From assembly GCA_034509735.1 (NCBI GenBank), contig JACGWO010000011.1, forward strand, positions 23,420,979 to 23,484,978: a DNA stretch of 64,000 nucleotides, in the 5' to 3' direction. The translations under genes were made by a program, and so were the position numbers. A model generated the notes under the pieces. It was not told the DNA's origin. It made no database searches and saw only the letters and a list, made by a program, of their open reading frames with translations. Below, piece by piece: positions 33,438 to 46,899 of this stretch; positions within the stretch are counted from its first letter, which is position 1; every line of letters starts with the position of its first letter. This stretch comes from Sesamum alatum (Eukaryota > Streptophyta > Magnoliopsida > Lamiales > Pedaliaceae).

Positions 33438-34624
33438 TACTACCAAAAAATGGGGGATTTGGAATGGAAGGTTTGTAACATCCACGAGGCGGTTACAATA
33501 GGAACAACCTTTGTAATAAATTTGGAACGAAAATCATGTGTTGACGTCATTTCGCTGATGAATTAAAATTTGTAAATTTGTAATGGCGTATTAGATACGA
33601 AACCCATAACAAAAGGTGGGTGTCCATAAAGTCATTATAAATTTACGGTCGATACAAGTTGGAACATCTTTTGGTACGACACTTTTAAACTTGTAATGGC
33701 CATCCACATCTTAAGAACTCGCCGTTCCAAATTATACCAGAAATCCTTTACAAGTTGATATTACCGCATAGCCGTTACGAAAACCATCCCACACCTACGA
33801 CGGTTCCAAATTTTCAACTGTTTTTGAAATGGTCTTTTACAATTAAGGACGGCTACGCGATTTAGGAGAGTGATCGGTCCAGATTCCGTGTAAAAAACCT
33901 TATAAAAATGTATTACTGGAGAATCGTTCCAATTGTTGTTCTAATGTGTTCTGCTTTTGTTTGAAAACAATATATTTTTCCAAAGGCCCGCGCAATATTC
34001 ATTAAGTCTAATGGCTATATTACAACGGATAGTTACTGGCAACGAGAGCCGTTCAAAAAGCCGCTCCTACATAATTAGTTAGTCAGTCTAACGATCATAT
34101 TTAAAACGACTATATTTTGTAGACCATAAAGCCTTTCCAACAGTCGTTGCAAATAATTTTCTATATATATGTGTGTTGTATGTTGTTTTCATTTTATTTG
34201 TTCTACAATTGATTAACCACACACAGACTCTCAATCTCTCTCTGAGTTTTGTGCATATACCCCTGCCAGTGGTAGAACGGCGTTATTTTATACCATTAAT
34301 CTGTTGAGTTGGTTGTCCAGGTAACAACTTGAACCCTTTTTTCGTAAATAAAATGTAGTTTACTTATTATATTTTTTTTATATTTATTGGTTGAAATATA
34401 ATTATATATATGTATGCGCATATGTACTGATCATCATGTTAAGGTAATTGATTAGATGGATGTATGGGAAGAACTTCTGGAATAGGGCGGGTCTTACGCC
34501 GGAGTTTGAGGATGGTGTTAAGACTTTCATAGAATGGGCTTAGTGTCAGTGTAGACATATGGACGGAGATAAGATTAGGTGCCCGTGTTCGAAGTGCAAA
34601 AACAAAAAGGTTCAAAACACCTGA
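33438..34624 (+). mobile_element. Left part of a CACTA transposon
   Basis: It starts TACTACCAAAAAATGGGG, one base off the CACTACCAAAAAA terminus, followed by subterminal words (GTTCCAAATT, CGGTTACAAT, GTAATGGC) in both orientations. A transposase-associated domain is coded at its right. It is cut at 34625 by an LTR that starts TGTTAGAATAGGTGA. Confidence 0.6.
34460..34624 (+). pseudogene. CACTA transposase-associated domain, broken
   Basis: The frame reads MYGKNFWNRAG then TPEFEDGVKTFIEWA, a stop, and DGDKIRCPCSKCKNK. The spacing of PEFEDGVKTF and a cysteine cluster IRCPCSKC matches the N-terminal domain of En/Spm-type transposases (Pfam Transpos_assoc). It is truncated by the Copia LTR and has an in-frame TAG. 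Confidence 0.65.
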
Positions 34625-36570
34625 TGTTAGAATAGGTGACCAGAAAGTCATGTGGTTGGTTGTTCTGAGAACCATTCGCAATTCTTTGTACAATAGTAAT
34701 ATTATGTTGATGAATGCAGAAAGGATTCATCATTGGCAACAATGAGTTTGTTGTGCTTAGTCCTAGCATTGGACGTAGTTTCGATGTCACATCAAACGCC
34801 CACAAACCGGACATATGAATCAGAGAAGTTGGACTGCGTATAGGTTGGCGGTTATGGAACTAACTTCTGTAGGATCGGTTTGAAACACTCCAAGTCGAGG
34901 ACCTCGAGATTGGGTATCGAGGGTCCTATAGAGACTTGCACTAATAATTGTATTCATTGGATGAGTATCGCGTTTCATCGGTGACAGACGTTGGACGTCT
35001 ATGCAACATTAGTGGGTTAGTTGACAAGGTGTCGGCTGACTAAGGTGACTTGCGGGAATCGTCATATGGAAGCCATACGGGCTTGGTCGATATGACTTAT
35101 ATTCCCGGTTGCTATAGTACGAGATTAGTCCTCAGACTTGAGGAATCACGGCAGTCGGTTATATACGAAGGTTGTATCTTGAATCTGGCGAGCGGTGATT
35201 GTGTCGGAAGACATGGTCATTATAAGCTTTATCCAGTGCAGTCGGAGTATATAGTGAGGACGGTGGATTCCTAGGAAGAATCTGTCCCCTGTCAAAGATT
35301 ATGATAACTAGATCTCTTACGTTCTTTGAGATGGTTTAGACTACCGAAATCTATGGCCATAGCATTTGATTGAGTGGGAAAAAGGATTTTCCTACGTCAA
35401 TCAATAAAATTAAACCTATTTCGAGTTTGAATCATAGATGCCTAGTCAAGGATGGGAACTGACATCCTATTTGATGTCCTAAACTAAGGTCGGGAGACAG
35501 GCGACAGTAGGACCGTACCTATATGTAACTTGGAGCCTTAATATTCACACCACATATTCACCTAGTCTCTATTGCCATGGACCATTGCTAGACGGCCACC
35601 TATGGTGACGGACCACTTTGATTATGAGATAACAAGAAGTAGGTCCAAGTCTAGCTTAGGGTAAACCTAAAGAGTCACAACCGATTCACCGGATGTGAAA
35701 GAAATTAATTTGGAATCAATCCCGGAGAAGGTTTAATTTAATTAAACTTGTTGGAGATTTAAGCCTTGATAGATTAATTGAATTAATCGAGCTTGAATTC
35801 ATAAATTGGATTTATAGATTTATGAACATGGTCTTTCTTTTAATTAGATTAAAAGGATGAATTAATTAGTGGGCTTGTAATATTAAATAGGATTTAATAT
35901 AGAGTGCATTGGTCCTTTAGACCATTTAAATTATATTTAAATAGGCCTATTCTATAAAGCCCATCAAGAATGGATGGACGAGATTTGATCTAGAGGTTTT
36001 GAGAAGGAGGGCTAGGATTCATCATAGGATGAGGTTTGACTAGGTCAAATCCCTAGTATTAGGATGTGTCTTTTTGGAAGAGTTTGAGTAGGATTAGGAA
36101 CACTAGTTCCTTATAAATACTCAAACATACACACATCACACACTAATCTCTACATACACACTATGCCATCTCACCTCTCTCTCTATCGTCCATCTTCTTC
36201 ACTTTTCTCCAAGATTTTCTTTGTTCTTCTTGATTCGTTCAAGGTAGAACATTAGGAACGTCGGTAGCGTTAATCAATAGCGTTGTACCAATGTCCCTTC
36301 TCCCCTAAATGTTTCTTGTGAGCACGAGAGTTCGTTGGAATCCAGTAAAGCATGAAGACATTTTTAGAGGGTCTCTACGTTGAGATCTTGGTGGCAAACG
36401 GGGAACAATGCGTGTAGCTGAACGAAGAAAACTACGAGGGTAAGTTTCCTCTTTATGTTTCTTGTTCCTCTAAGTTATATGGCCTCCATGTTGTGTACTT
36501 TGCTTGAACATGAGATACACCGAACACCCGGGAGAATCAAGGGCACACCCCTTGATCCGTTATGCATGTT
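34625..36570 (+). repeat. Copia LTR (LTR-B), 3' end missing
   Basis: It starts TGTTAGAATAGGTGACC, has TATA-type CTTATAAATACTC near 36112 and the conserved hairpin at 36536-36556. Just after GATCCGTTATGCATG, before the LTR end seen in Copia-2, it passes into LTR-C. No internal region of its own follows. Confidence 0.7.
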
Positions 36571-38729
36571 TGATGGCATTTTGTAACCTATTTGACAACT
36601 TGATGTAATGTAATATTATGTAATGAATAAAATGAGTATTCGTTACCTATGGTACCCTCTTTGTTGTGCACATTTTCCATATGCAAAAATGGTATTTTAC
36701 ATATATCGCAACAAAGCCCACAGGCCATGATTAACAACTCATACAGTTGGGCCACACATTGGATGATGGTCATGAAACCAACTAATAAAGAGTTGGGTCT
36801 GAAACGTTCCAAGTAGAGGACCTTGAGATAGGGCATCGAGAGTCCTATAGAGACTTGCACCAAGAGTCGTGTTCATTGGATGAGTGCCGTACGCCTACAC
36901 GATCTTGATGGGTTGGTGGACTGGGGTCGAGCCGACTGAACTGAATCGCGGGGATCATCATATGGAAGCCTTGGAGGCTTGGTCAGTATGATTGGATTTT
37001 CCCGGTTCTTATAGTACAGGAGTAGTACTCAGACTTGAGGAACCATGGCAGTCGCGTATAAAGGATGGTTGTATATTGGATCTGGTGAGAGGTGATCATT
37101 CTGTAAGATGATCATTATAAGCCTTGTCTAGTGCAGTCAAAATGTGTAGCAAGGACAGTGGGTTCCAAGAAGAGGATTCGTCCCTGTCAGTATGTGACAG
37201 AGGTATCTCCTATGCACTCAGAGACACATTCATGCTACTTAAACTTGTGGCCACAATGGTTGGTGGAATAGTAAATGGTTTCTTGTGTCGATGCAATGAG
37301 GCGTGCGTAGTCTCGAGTATTAAGCATAGATGCCTAGTCAAGGATGGGAACCGACACTCAATCCCATACCCTAGACTAAGGTTGGGAGACAGTAGATGGA
37401 AGGACCGTACCCGTACAGAATAGGAGCTTAAATGTTAATGCCAATATTCACCTAGTTTCTAGTGCCATGAATCGTTGCGAGACGGCCACCCATGGTAACG
37501 GGCCTTGTTGGACACGGGCCCAAGTTTAGTTGAGGGTGAACCTAAAGGGTCACACACAAATCAACGAGAAGGTGGAGAAATTGACTTGGAGTCAATTTCG
37601 TAGGATAGTTAAGTAATTGGATTACTTAAGGGATTGTCCATTGGATGGAGGGGCCGATATTGTACCGGGCCCTCGTTTAATCGGTAAATAGGATTTATCG
37701 ATTGACATAGAGAGTTGAAATACTGGATCTTTTAATTGGATTAAAAGATAAATGGCAATTATTTAAGTGGACCTTGAATTAAATGAGATTTAATTTTGGG
37801 TTTGTTGTAATTGGATTACAGTAGAACCCGATACGTTAAATTTTGGCCCAAGAGGTGTGTTGATTCCACTTTTGGAATAGGAAGAAGTTGGACTCCTTCC
37901 TTAAAGAGGCATGGCCGAAAATTACCACCTTTGAGGGGGTAAAAATCGGCCATGCATGAATAATGTAGTTGACTTGTCTCTTTTGGTAAGAGACAAATAA
38001 ATTCCAATCAAGCTTCTCTCTTTTGGTATGATTTAATCATACCTTAAGAGATGGTAGGCTTGATTGATGAATTAGTGGGATTGATTGGGATGAATCTGGA
38101 CATCCTTGGATGAACCTAGACATATTCCAATAATCACATTAATTTTGTATATATATGAGTATATACAAAACATCATTTCAAGAGAATCATAATTCATCTT
38201 TTTTCTAGGAAAAAGAAGAAAAAAAAATCACACTCCTCGCTCCCTCAACTGTTGGCCTCTCTCCCTCTCTATACCTTTGTTCTTATTTTGATCTTGGATC
38301 AATTAGAAGAACAAAGTAAGTTTAAAAAGAACACTAATTTATAGTGTTGCTCTTTTTAAATCGAATCCTCTTAGATCCATTTTCTTCTAGCAAGGAAAAC
38401 GAGCATCTCTTCCGGTATGGTGTGGATCACCTTTGGAGAGTTCATACATTTGAACTTTGTGAACATTCTGGAGAGGAACAACGCAAGTAGCCGTTTACAA
38501 GATAAACTACAAAGGTAGCTTCGGTCTTTTATGCTTTAGTAGTTTATTATTGTTTCTATGCCCTATGTTCAATATACGCATATAATATTCGTACCTCCTA
38601 CATCGAACACCCGGTTGAGCACTCAAGGGTACACCCCTTGGGATTTTATGACAATGCTTTTGGTTAATTTTAAATATCCGCATTTTCACGCTTCTGCTCG
38701 TGCTCCTGAGCGAATCCGTTTGTCCTTCA
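36571..38729 (+). repeat. 5' LTR of Copia-3 (LTR-C)
   Basis: It matches LTR-A from CTATTTGACAA onward; the first ~45 bp and the TGTTAGAATAGG terminus are lost. TATA-like GTATATATATGAG is near 38147, the shortened hairpin is at 38624-38640, and the end TTCA is at 38729. Confidence 0.7.
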
Positions 38730-38731
38730 AA

Positions 38732-38743
38732 TGGTATCAGAGC
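38732..38743 (+). other. Primer-binding site of Copia-3
   Basis: TGGTATCAGAGC two bases after the LTR end, as in Copia-2. Confidence 0.85.
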
Positions 38744-38984
38744 TCGGTTCGATGTAAGGGCCATAGATCTATATGCTTGGCATGATCTACTTTCTTTTAC
38801 GGCTTTATAAGCATGTGTAATTGTATGAATATATGAATGAATGTGCTTGTTCATTTTGTTTGAATTTGACGAACATTATGTATGTGATTTTTTATAGATT
38901 GGATCTTAAAATTGCATGTTTATTTTTAGTTTATATTGTATATTAATGTGCTGAAGAGAGAAATCAGAAAACACTTTATATTGT

Positions 38985-39215
38985 CCCCTGGCTGGCGGGC
39001 GCCCGGTCGGGCATGCGTCGGCTCACACCTGCGTGCAGCCTAGCCAGCGTGCCTGCCAGCGTACGTGCTGGCAGAGGCAGCCGCGCATTCTGCGCCGCCT
39101 GCCTGCGTGCGCTGGGCTTCGGCCAGCACTGCACAGGGCGCGCAGGTTGGCTGCCTGCGGGCACGCGCGCGCACAACCTTGTGCGTGCGAGCGGCCGGCA
39201 GGCCTAAAGGCTGTG
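38985..39215. other. GC-rich island in the Copia-3 leader
   Basis: CpG-rich block of GCGCGC, GCCTGC and GCCAGC words between AT-rich flanks. Four overlapping frames with Ala/Arg-rich translations look like composition artefacts. Confidence 0.6.
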
Positions 39216-39560
39216 CCTTTTTATGCCGTTTTTTGACGTTTTCTAAAATATTGGATTTTCAGGGATTTCTGCATATTATTCTGAAAATGAATTGATTTTG
39301 CATATTTGATTTTGGAATTATTGGATTTTTCCTTAGATCAAATTTTCTTAACTAATTTGGATTTAATACATGCATTGGATGCATTGTATGTAATGTCTAT
39401 TAAATTTAAAATTTGAACTTTGCATGTAGTGTCTATTAAATTTGAAATTTGAACTTTGAATGTTTTGAACTTGTGAACATCATTTGGATATTTTGAATAT
39501 CCATGGTTAAGCATGATTATTTGGTATAATTATGTTATGTGTGTTGATGGGATGAACATG

Positions 39561-39942
39561 GGATGACCACAAGAGCCCTAGACCTTGTGTATGGATGTAT
39601 GTTGTTTATTTACATTTCTGTCGGGTGGGGCCTGCGTGCCTCTTATTTTGGGACTATCATCTCCCGTTTTTCTAGTCTTATGATGTTAAGGCTTGTTATA
39701 AATTTTCATGTATTGCTTTCATATGTAATGAGAGTAGATAGCTTTGGTGAGGTTTTTATTTTGACAAGCCCATGGAGTTGGAGACCCAAGGTGTAACATC
39801 AAGGCGTGAAACAAGAAGAGCCACGAGGCCCATTGGAATGGCAATGGGTTTATTACTTTTGTAATAGTGTAGGACCACCCTAAACAGACCATAGACCCAC
39901 TGCGGGCTCAGTCGATCGCATAGGTTGGGCTTGTGATCATCC
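39561..39942 (+). repeat. Inverted-repeat bracket in the Copia-3 leader
   Basis: GGATGACCACAAGAGCCC (39561-39578) and GGGCTTGTGATCATCC (39927-39942) pair with a mismatch and a two-base bulge. Confidence 0.55.
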
Positions 39943-40645
39943 TAACAGGGGTATGCTATGTTTTCTGCATGTGGCATATTTATTTACATGCTTTAATGAA
40001 TATTGGATATTTATGCATGCTAAAAAATTTAATGTGATGAGGTCTCGGTCATTATCTAAACTCTCATTTGGTTGGACCAAATTAATATTAGGCCCATAAA
40101 GGACTTGGATCAAAATGGTATTTTGATCTGTCCAAGTCTTCCATCCACAACAATGTGGTGAGTCAGCTACCACTACCCAAGTGGTCTCACGAGCTGTGGT
40201 ACACTTGGACTAGGGGAATGCTGCACCATTGTTGTGAACAAAGAGATTGCACTCGTTGTTTCCCTGTCTCACGAGTCGTGGGAGGCGACAGTTGAGGCAT
40301 GATTTGGTTGATGGGTCGGGCCGAACATTGAGTAACATGGTTCGTTTGGAGTCCTCGGAACCATGCAAATAGGTGAGGCAAAATATCTTGGAAATCTCAT
40401 TGGATGAGAATGATATTGATATCTCCTATGAGGTTTTCTTCATGTGAATCGTAAAAGTGGGGCATGGAGATCACGCTTATGGATCCCAAGTCCACTAGGA
40501 AATGATTTCCTGAAACTTCACTTGAGAGTGGTGGACTTTCGTATAAATAGTGGCAGAGTTAAAGACTAAAAGACCATGTCTTACACTTGAATAATAATAT
40601 TACCATCATCTGCTGATTTCTGATTTACATTTTACAAATGTAGAT

Positions 40646-43600
40646 ATGTCTAAGAATCCGTTGACCATGGTACGTGAGACTAATAAGTTTAAAGGAACGA
40701 ACTATTCGGACTGGCTGAGAAACCTGAGGATTATCCTCGGTTTCAAGAACCAAGGCTACATCTTGGACGAGCCACCGCCGAGCGACTTACCAGAGGGGTC
40801 CACGTCAGAAGAACATTTGACGTTCGAGAAATGGCATGAGGACAACCGGAAAGTACGCAGTATCATATTGGCTTCGATGTCTAACAACATCTAGAAGCAA
40901 TATGAAAGGCTGGACAAAGTCTCCACCATAATGCTCCGCATGAACGAGGTTTATGCGATTCTGGACAGACATATTAGATATGCCGCCACAAAAGCATTCT
41001 TTGTCACCAAGCTGGCTGATGGATCATCTGTACAAAGTCATGGGGTCAAGATGCTTTCCCTAGTAGAGATGCTCGAGGACCTTAAGTTGGGCTTAACAAT
41101 GACACGTACATTGACGTGATCCTCCAGTCACTTCCTCCGTCCTATGACCCGTTTGTTGTAAACTACAACATAAACGGACTAGAGAAGTCTATTCATGAGT
41201 TGATCGACATGCTGGTGCAATACGAAGCGACAACCCACAAGTCGGCGCCGACGGTATTGATAGGAGAGGTTTCAACCTCCAAGGCGAATGACAAAAGGGC
41301 CGGATGCTGGAAGAGGAAGAAGGGAAAGGGGAAGATGGTTGCGGCCCCTACTCGCGCTCCTGGCGCCCCTATTGCCCCGGTTGGAATGGGCAAAGGGAAA
41401 GGAAAGGCCGGTGGTTCTCAGTGGTCCACGGCAAATGATGTTGCATGCATTGCCAAGGAAAGGGGCATTGGAAGATAGAGTGTCTACAACTCCTCTCCAA
41501 TCCCGGTATGTTTGTGGTTGAAGTAAACATGATAACTAATTATGCTTCATGGGTATTGGATACCGGGTGTAGTGCTCACATCCACAATGATTTGCAGGCA
41601 CTGCAAAGAAGCAGAAGGCTAACCAAGGATGAGATGATCCTGAGGCTAGGCGATGGCAAGGCCGTTGCTGCGGAAGCCGTAGGATCAATAGAGTTAGCCA
41701 TTAGTAGTCATGTTTGGATTGTACTGAACGACTGTTTCTATGTACCTAGCATGATTAAGAATATTGTATCCATACCCGTCCATGACAAGGAGGGTTATTC
41801 TTTCACCATCAATAAAAATGGTTTTTTATATTATAAATGATGGTGTATCTCATTTGCTTGGTACATTGGTGAACGGTCTGTACATACTTCAATAATCTAA
41901 ATAGATTATGACTGTGGAACACAAACGGAAACATGATAATCAAGATAATGCACAGATTTGGCATGCGAGGTTAGGTCATATTTCTAAGGATAGGATAAGA
42001 AGGTTGGTGGGCTCAAAGAGTCTAGAAATAGACGATTTGGACAACCTACCGACCTGCGAATTCTGTCTAAAGGGAAAGATGACCAAGTAACCCTTTGTTA
42101 GACAAAGTACACTAGCCAATGGTCTGTTGGATTTGATCTATACGGACGTCTGTGGCCCATTAAATACTCAGGCTAGAGGTGGGTACTCATACTTCATAAC
42201 CTTTACCGATGATCACTCACAGTATGGTTATGTTTACCTGATGAGGTACAAGTCTGAAGCCTTTGGAAGGTTAAGGAATACAGACTTGAAGTATAGAACC
42301 AAACCAGTCATAAGATCAAAGCCATTCGATCGGACCGAGGTGGACAGTATTTAAGTGGAGAATTCAATGATTATATAAAAGATAATGGGATTCTCTCTCA
42401 GTGGACTCTCGTGGAACACCACAGTTGAATAGTGTGTTTGAAAGGAGGAATCAAACCTTGTTGGACATGATCTGATCCATGATGAGTTTTACCGAACTCC
42501 CCTTATCCTTCTGGGGATATGGTCTTGAGACGGCGTCCAAACTTTTGAACTTGGCACCATCTAAGAAGATATCCCAGACGCCATATGAGATATGGCATGG
42601 CAAGCCTACCTCCTACAAATGCTTGAAAGTGTGGGGTTGCCCCACATATGTCAAGAGATTAGTGGGAAATAAACTGGACTCCAGGTCTAGTTTATGCAGG
42701 TTCGTCGGATATCCGAAAGAAACTAGAGGGTATTATTTCTATGATCCTTACGAAAAAAAGGTGTTTGTCTCGCAAAACATAGTGTTCTTGGAAAAGGATT
42801 TTCCATCAATCAGTCGACGCGATGAGGTACTCCTTGAGGAATCAAGTGAGGTACCCCATGAGGCAGCAGTGACATCTGAGCCAGTAGTTCCGACTGATGA
42901 TGTTCTAGTCCTTTGTAGGTCGGCCAAAGTGTCCCAACCACCTGATAGGTATGGATTTCTGGTCCTGACCGGTCAATTGGATAATGATCCAAAGACGTAC
43001 AGAGAAGCAATGTCGGATATCGATTCGGATAAGTGGCTTGAGGCCATGAAATCCGAAATGGACTCGATGGGTGCAAACCAAGTTTGGACCCTAGTGGACC
43101 CACCCAAAGGGGTAAAACCCGTAGGGTGTAAATAGGTCTACAAACATAAGCTTGAAGCTGACGGGGAGGTTACAACCTTCAAAGCCAGGCTTGTGGCGAA
43201 AGGTTACACTCAACGACCCGGGGTTGATTTTGAGGAAACCTATCCGCCTGTACCAATGGCTAAGTCCATTCAAATACTGCTTGCCATAGCAGCATGGTAT
43301 GACTATGAAATATGGCAGAAGGATGTGAAAACCGCCTACCTCAACGATTTTGTAGAGGAAGAGATCTATATGGATCAACCGAAAGGTTTCACATCTGTTG
43401 GAGAAGAGCAGAAGGTCTGCCGTCTCCAAAGGTCCATCTATGGCCTCAAACAAGCTTCCCGAAGCTGGAACATACATTTTGATGAAGACATACGGGGATA
43501 TGATTTCATCAAGAACGAGTTCGATCCTTGTATATACAAGAAGATTAGTGGGAGCTTTGTTGCGTTCCTGGTGCTTTACGTGGATGACATCTTGCTCATT

Positions 43601-43684
43601 GGGAATGATGCTAAGATATTGGGAACTACTAAAGCTTGGTTGTCAACACAATTTTTCATGAAGGATATGGGCGAGGCATCCTAA
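40646..43684 (+). pseudogene. Copia-3 gag-pol, truncated and broken
   Basis: Gag opens MSKNPLTMVRETNKFKGTNY, is stopped near 40892 and shifts frame near 41100. The knuckle region (CQGKGHWKIEC) lies in another frame at about 41450. Protease keeps LDTGCSAHI. Integrase pieces (WHARLGHIS, YTDVCGPL) are broken by a stop near 42090 and a shift near 42270. RT is stopped at 43132 (CK then TAG) and keeps LVAKGYTQRPGVDF and YVDD (about 43580). Homology to Copia-1 ends at GEAS, where Copia-1 continues YILGIQ. Same family as Copia-1 but independently decayed. Confidence 0.85.
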
Positions 43685-44480
43685 TTAAACTAGGTTAACT
43701 ATGAACTTTAAAGTTTCAATTAAACTAATTTTACTAAGTAAACTATCAACTTAAAAGTTTTAATTTAACTCAGTTAACTATCAACTTAAAAGCTTCAACT
43801 AAACTAATTTAACTAAGTTAATTATGAACTTTAAAGTTTTAAACTAAACTAATTTAACTAAGTTAACTATCAACCTCAAAGTTTCAATTAACTAAGTTAA
43901 CTATCAACTTAAAAGCTTCAATTTAACTAATTTAACTATCAACTTAAAATATTCAACTAAACTAATTTAACGAAGTTAATTATCAACTTAAAAACTTCAA
44001 CTAAACTATTTCAACTTAGTTAACTCAAACTTAAAAGGTTCAACTAGACCAATTTAACTAAATTAACTATCAACTTAAAAGCTTCTATTAGACTAATTCA
44101 AGTTAACGATCAACTTAAAAACTTCAACTAAACTATTTCAACTTAATTAACTCAAATTTAAAAGTTTCAACTAAATTAATTTAACTAAATTAACTGTCAA
44201 CTTAAAAGCTTCTATTAAACTAATTTAACTAAGTTAACTGTGAAGTTAAAAACTTCAACTAAACTATTTCAACTTAGTTAAGTCAAACTTAAAAGTTTCA
44301 ATGAAACTAATTTAAATAACCTAACTATCAATTTAAAAGTTTCAATTAAACTAATTTAGCTAAGTTAATTACTTTTTATTGTAACTATGTTCGTGGAACT
44401 TAGTTACTTCTTTTTTATACTATGTTCATAGAACTAAGCTAACTATGAACTTAAAAGCTTCTATTAAAACTAATTTAACT
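43685..44480. repeat. Imperfect ~44-bp tandem repeat array
   Basis: About 17-18 units of roughly 44 bp share AACTAATTTAACTAAGTTAAC followed by TATCAACTTAAAAGCTTC or close variants. It begins at the exact base where Copia-3 stops. Confidence 0.8.
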
Positions 44481-44579
44481 AACTATTTAAAATAAAAAAG
44501 TAAATAGTTTAAATTATTTTTAAGTTATCTGTTAATTATATTATTATATAATTGTATAGTAAAAATTTGAAAATTTGAA

Positions 44580-45005
44580 TGATGATCATAATATTACTTC
44601 TCGACATCTGCCTGAGTCATCGTCGAGCACTTTGATTAATGATTAACAACTGTGGTTGGAGGCAAATAGAGGAGTAAAGAAAGGCAGAATTTTGGGTATG
44701 GGCTTGGAGGCGAGGTTATCTACTTCTCTTACCTTGACTAACACTACCACTCTCAACCCAGTGTTGGAACACGGTGGATCAGAGTTAGTTCACAAGTTGC
44801 TTCTTGAAAACAAGATAATGCGTTGGAAAATCAAGCGCACAAAGAAATAGATGCAAATGCTAAGGATGTAATTTGCAGATAAATTTGGTACGATGTTAGC
44901 GGACGTGAGTAAATCAGAAGATAACTCCAATGACTATGATCCGCCATCCCGATTTGGCCAACTACCTTTAAATAATTATGAAAATGATGATGATCCCTCA
45001 TATTA
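44580..45005 (+). pseudogene. Possible remnant of a CACTA plant-transposase C-terminus
   Basis: The frame reads WLEANRGVKKGRILGMGLEA and continues ...ELVHKLLLENKIMRWKIK before a stop near 44850. A short charged segment ending a plant CACTA second ORF with G(K/R)(I/V)xGxG is a common pattern. The match is by eye only, and its place between CACTA-type ends supports it. Confidence 0.35.
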
Positions 45006-45159
45006 AATATGGGATATTTGAAACTTTAAATTTTTATTTAGTGGACATGTATTGACATGTATTGAATTATCTTTGTATATTTTATGTTTGATTAAATGTT
45101 TTGTTATGTTTGAATTTTATAAATTGTTAGTTATAAATTAAATATAATTTTAACTTAAA

Positions 45160-45729
45160 AAATTATCAAAATTGGAAGCAAAAAATTGTAAAATGAATAT
45201 TATAAATTTTATTGCAAAATTTTATAATAATAATTTACAACGAATTTTAGCAAAAAAAATTCGTTACAAAATCTGTTGCAAAATTTGCAACGGATTGAAG
45301 TTGCAAGCAACGTGTTATAATTTTGCCTCGGATTTTCGTTGCACATGTCGGTGCAAAATTTGCAGTGGCTATCGTTGTAAACAAGGCGTTGCAATTTTAC
45401 AACAGAGTTTTTGTTACAAATATCGTTGCAATGAAATAAGATATTGCAACAAAAATTCCACAAATTTTTTCATAGAAATATTATCAAAAAGTCGTTGCAA
45501 ATATCGTTGCAAAATTCGTTAAAAATCAAAGTTTTGATAACATAATTTACAACAGACATTTATCCGTGGAAAAATTTTCCATGAACTGAAAAACGGATGC
45601 AACTATAGCATTAGTACCTATAGCAACGAAAAATTTTCATCGCAAATTTCCGTGGCAAAACTGTTTTTTAACGGATTTTATGCAGAATCCGTGTCAAAAA
45701 TCCGTTACTGACATTATTTTTTGGTAGTG
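45160..45729. mobile_element. Right end of a CACTA element
   Basis: It ends ATTTTTTGGTAGTG at 45729, the reverse of CACTACCAAAAAAT. Subterminal words GTTGCAAA, CAACGGATT and their inverses are dense. These words differ from those at the left end at 33438, so the two ends may belong to different CACTA families. Confidence 0.65.
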
Positions 45730-46899
45730 AATGTTACTTGTTCTATAACTATTCATGAATTCAGTAATTCGTAATTTTCATGAATGATTGGTATGAGTCG
45801 GAAACAAATTTATTATGTTCTTTGCATGATTTATTTATAGGAACAAGAAAGCTAGGTTAAATAATTACAACTATCTCAATTGTTTGATTTAGGTTCAACT
45901 GTTTTCACTAATGCAAATGCTATTATTGAATTGATATGGAACGCTATTTTACCCAATATTTGAATAATAAATTTCGATTTAGATGCTTCAGTCAAATCAA
46001 TTATAGTAGAAAAATGGTAATTTATTATGGTTATCCTAATATATTTCAAAGTTGAATGTTTGGTTGCGAAATTAAATCTTATGACCAATGATTAACATAA
46101 TGATTGAGTGATACACACCCTTGAATTGGAAGTTCTCTCTATTGATTGCAAGTCAGTAATTTATTCTTGCTTTTTATTTAATTTATATTAATTACTAGTT
46201 AATTCTCAATTCACCATCCTTCACCCCTTTTGGTTACCACAATTAGACTGAAAAATTAATTCATAGTTCCTAGAGATTCATCTTAATTCCAGTACTGCTA
46301 TAATTTTAGAATCAGTAATTAATTTCGATGGCTACGACAACCATTCAATATCTCTAGAAACTTCATTACTATAAAAATTATAAAGAATGTGTCTAATAGA
46401 GGTAGGAGCAAGTTGTGCAGGGCGAAGATCCAAACCACTAAGAAGAAGACGTATTGGCTCGGGGAGTGGGAAAACGTAAACCTCCTTCTAGCATCGTCAG
46501 AGAAGAAGTTTGGTAACCGAGGGGAGGTCTATGCATACGATCGGAGGGCCGAGGAATAAGAATTTTGAAATCAGGATAAATGTGGAACCTCGACCTAATG
46601 TCAGAAACTGGAGGCTTCAATTTTGAGAAAGGAGGTCCCAATGACTAATCAAGAGCGCATGTCTCCCCAACAACCAAATCCGATTGAGGGGAGGAGGCCG
46701 AAGACCCTGAAGAGGTCTAAGAGGAACACGATCCAGAGGCACTTTGTGTTCTCTCAAAAGAAGAATCCATGAGGAATAGAGATTACCTGGATAATTGATA
46801 AAGGGTGCAGAAGGTCGAGTTCTTTGATCAAGGAATCGCTCCGATCTCACCAAGTGGCCGGATACAGAGAAAGAATTCGATCGGACAAGTTAGAAAGTG
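45730..46899. other. Intergenic, no gene recognised
   Basis: Mixed composition. Overlapping frames at 46438-46853 (minus) lack domains. The GA-rich text of 46390-46900 may be gypsy upstream sequence. Confidence 0.4.

Larger units (their letters stand above)
36571..43684 (+). mobile_element. Copia-3: LTR, leader and gag-pol cut within RT
   Basis: 5' LTR (36571-38729, start eroded), primer site, leader with GC island and inverted-repeat bracket, then gag, PR, IN and RT up to just past the YVDD box. The right break is abrupt and no RNase H or 3' LTR follows. Confidence 0.8.

Noticed and set aside
33438..45729. One continuous 12-kb CACTA element with nested Copia insertions
   Set aside because: Subterminal motifs at the two ends differ and the flanking trinucleotides (GGA left, AAT right) do not match as a target duplication, so a single element is not supported.
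46438..46853. Two overlapping minus-strand frames
   Set aside because: No recognisable domain on either strand; probably repeat DNA upstream of the gypsy LTR.
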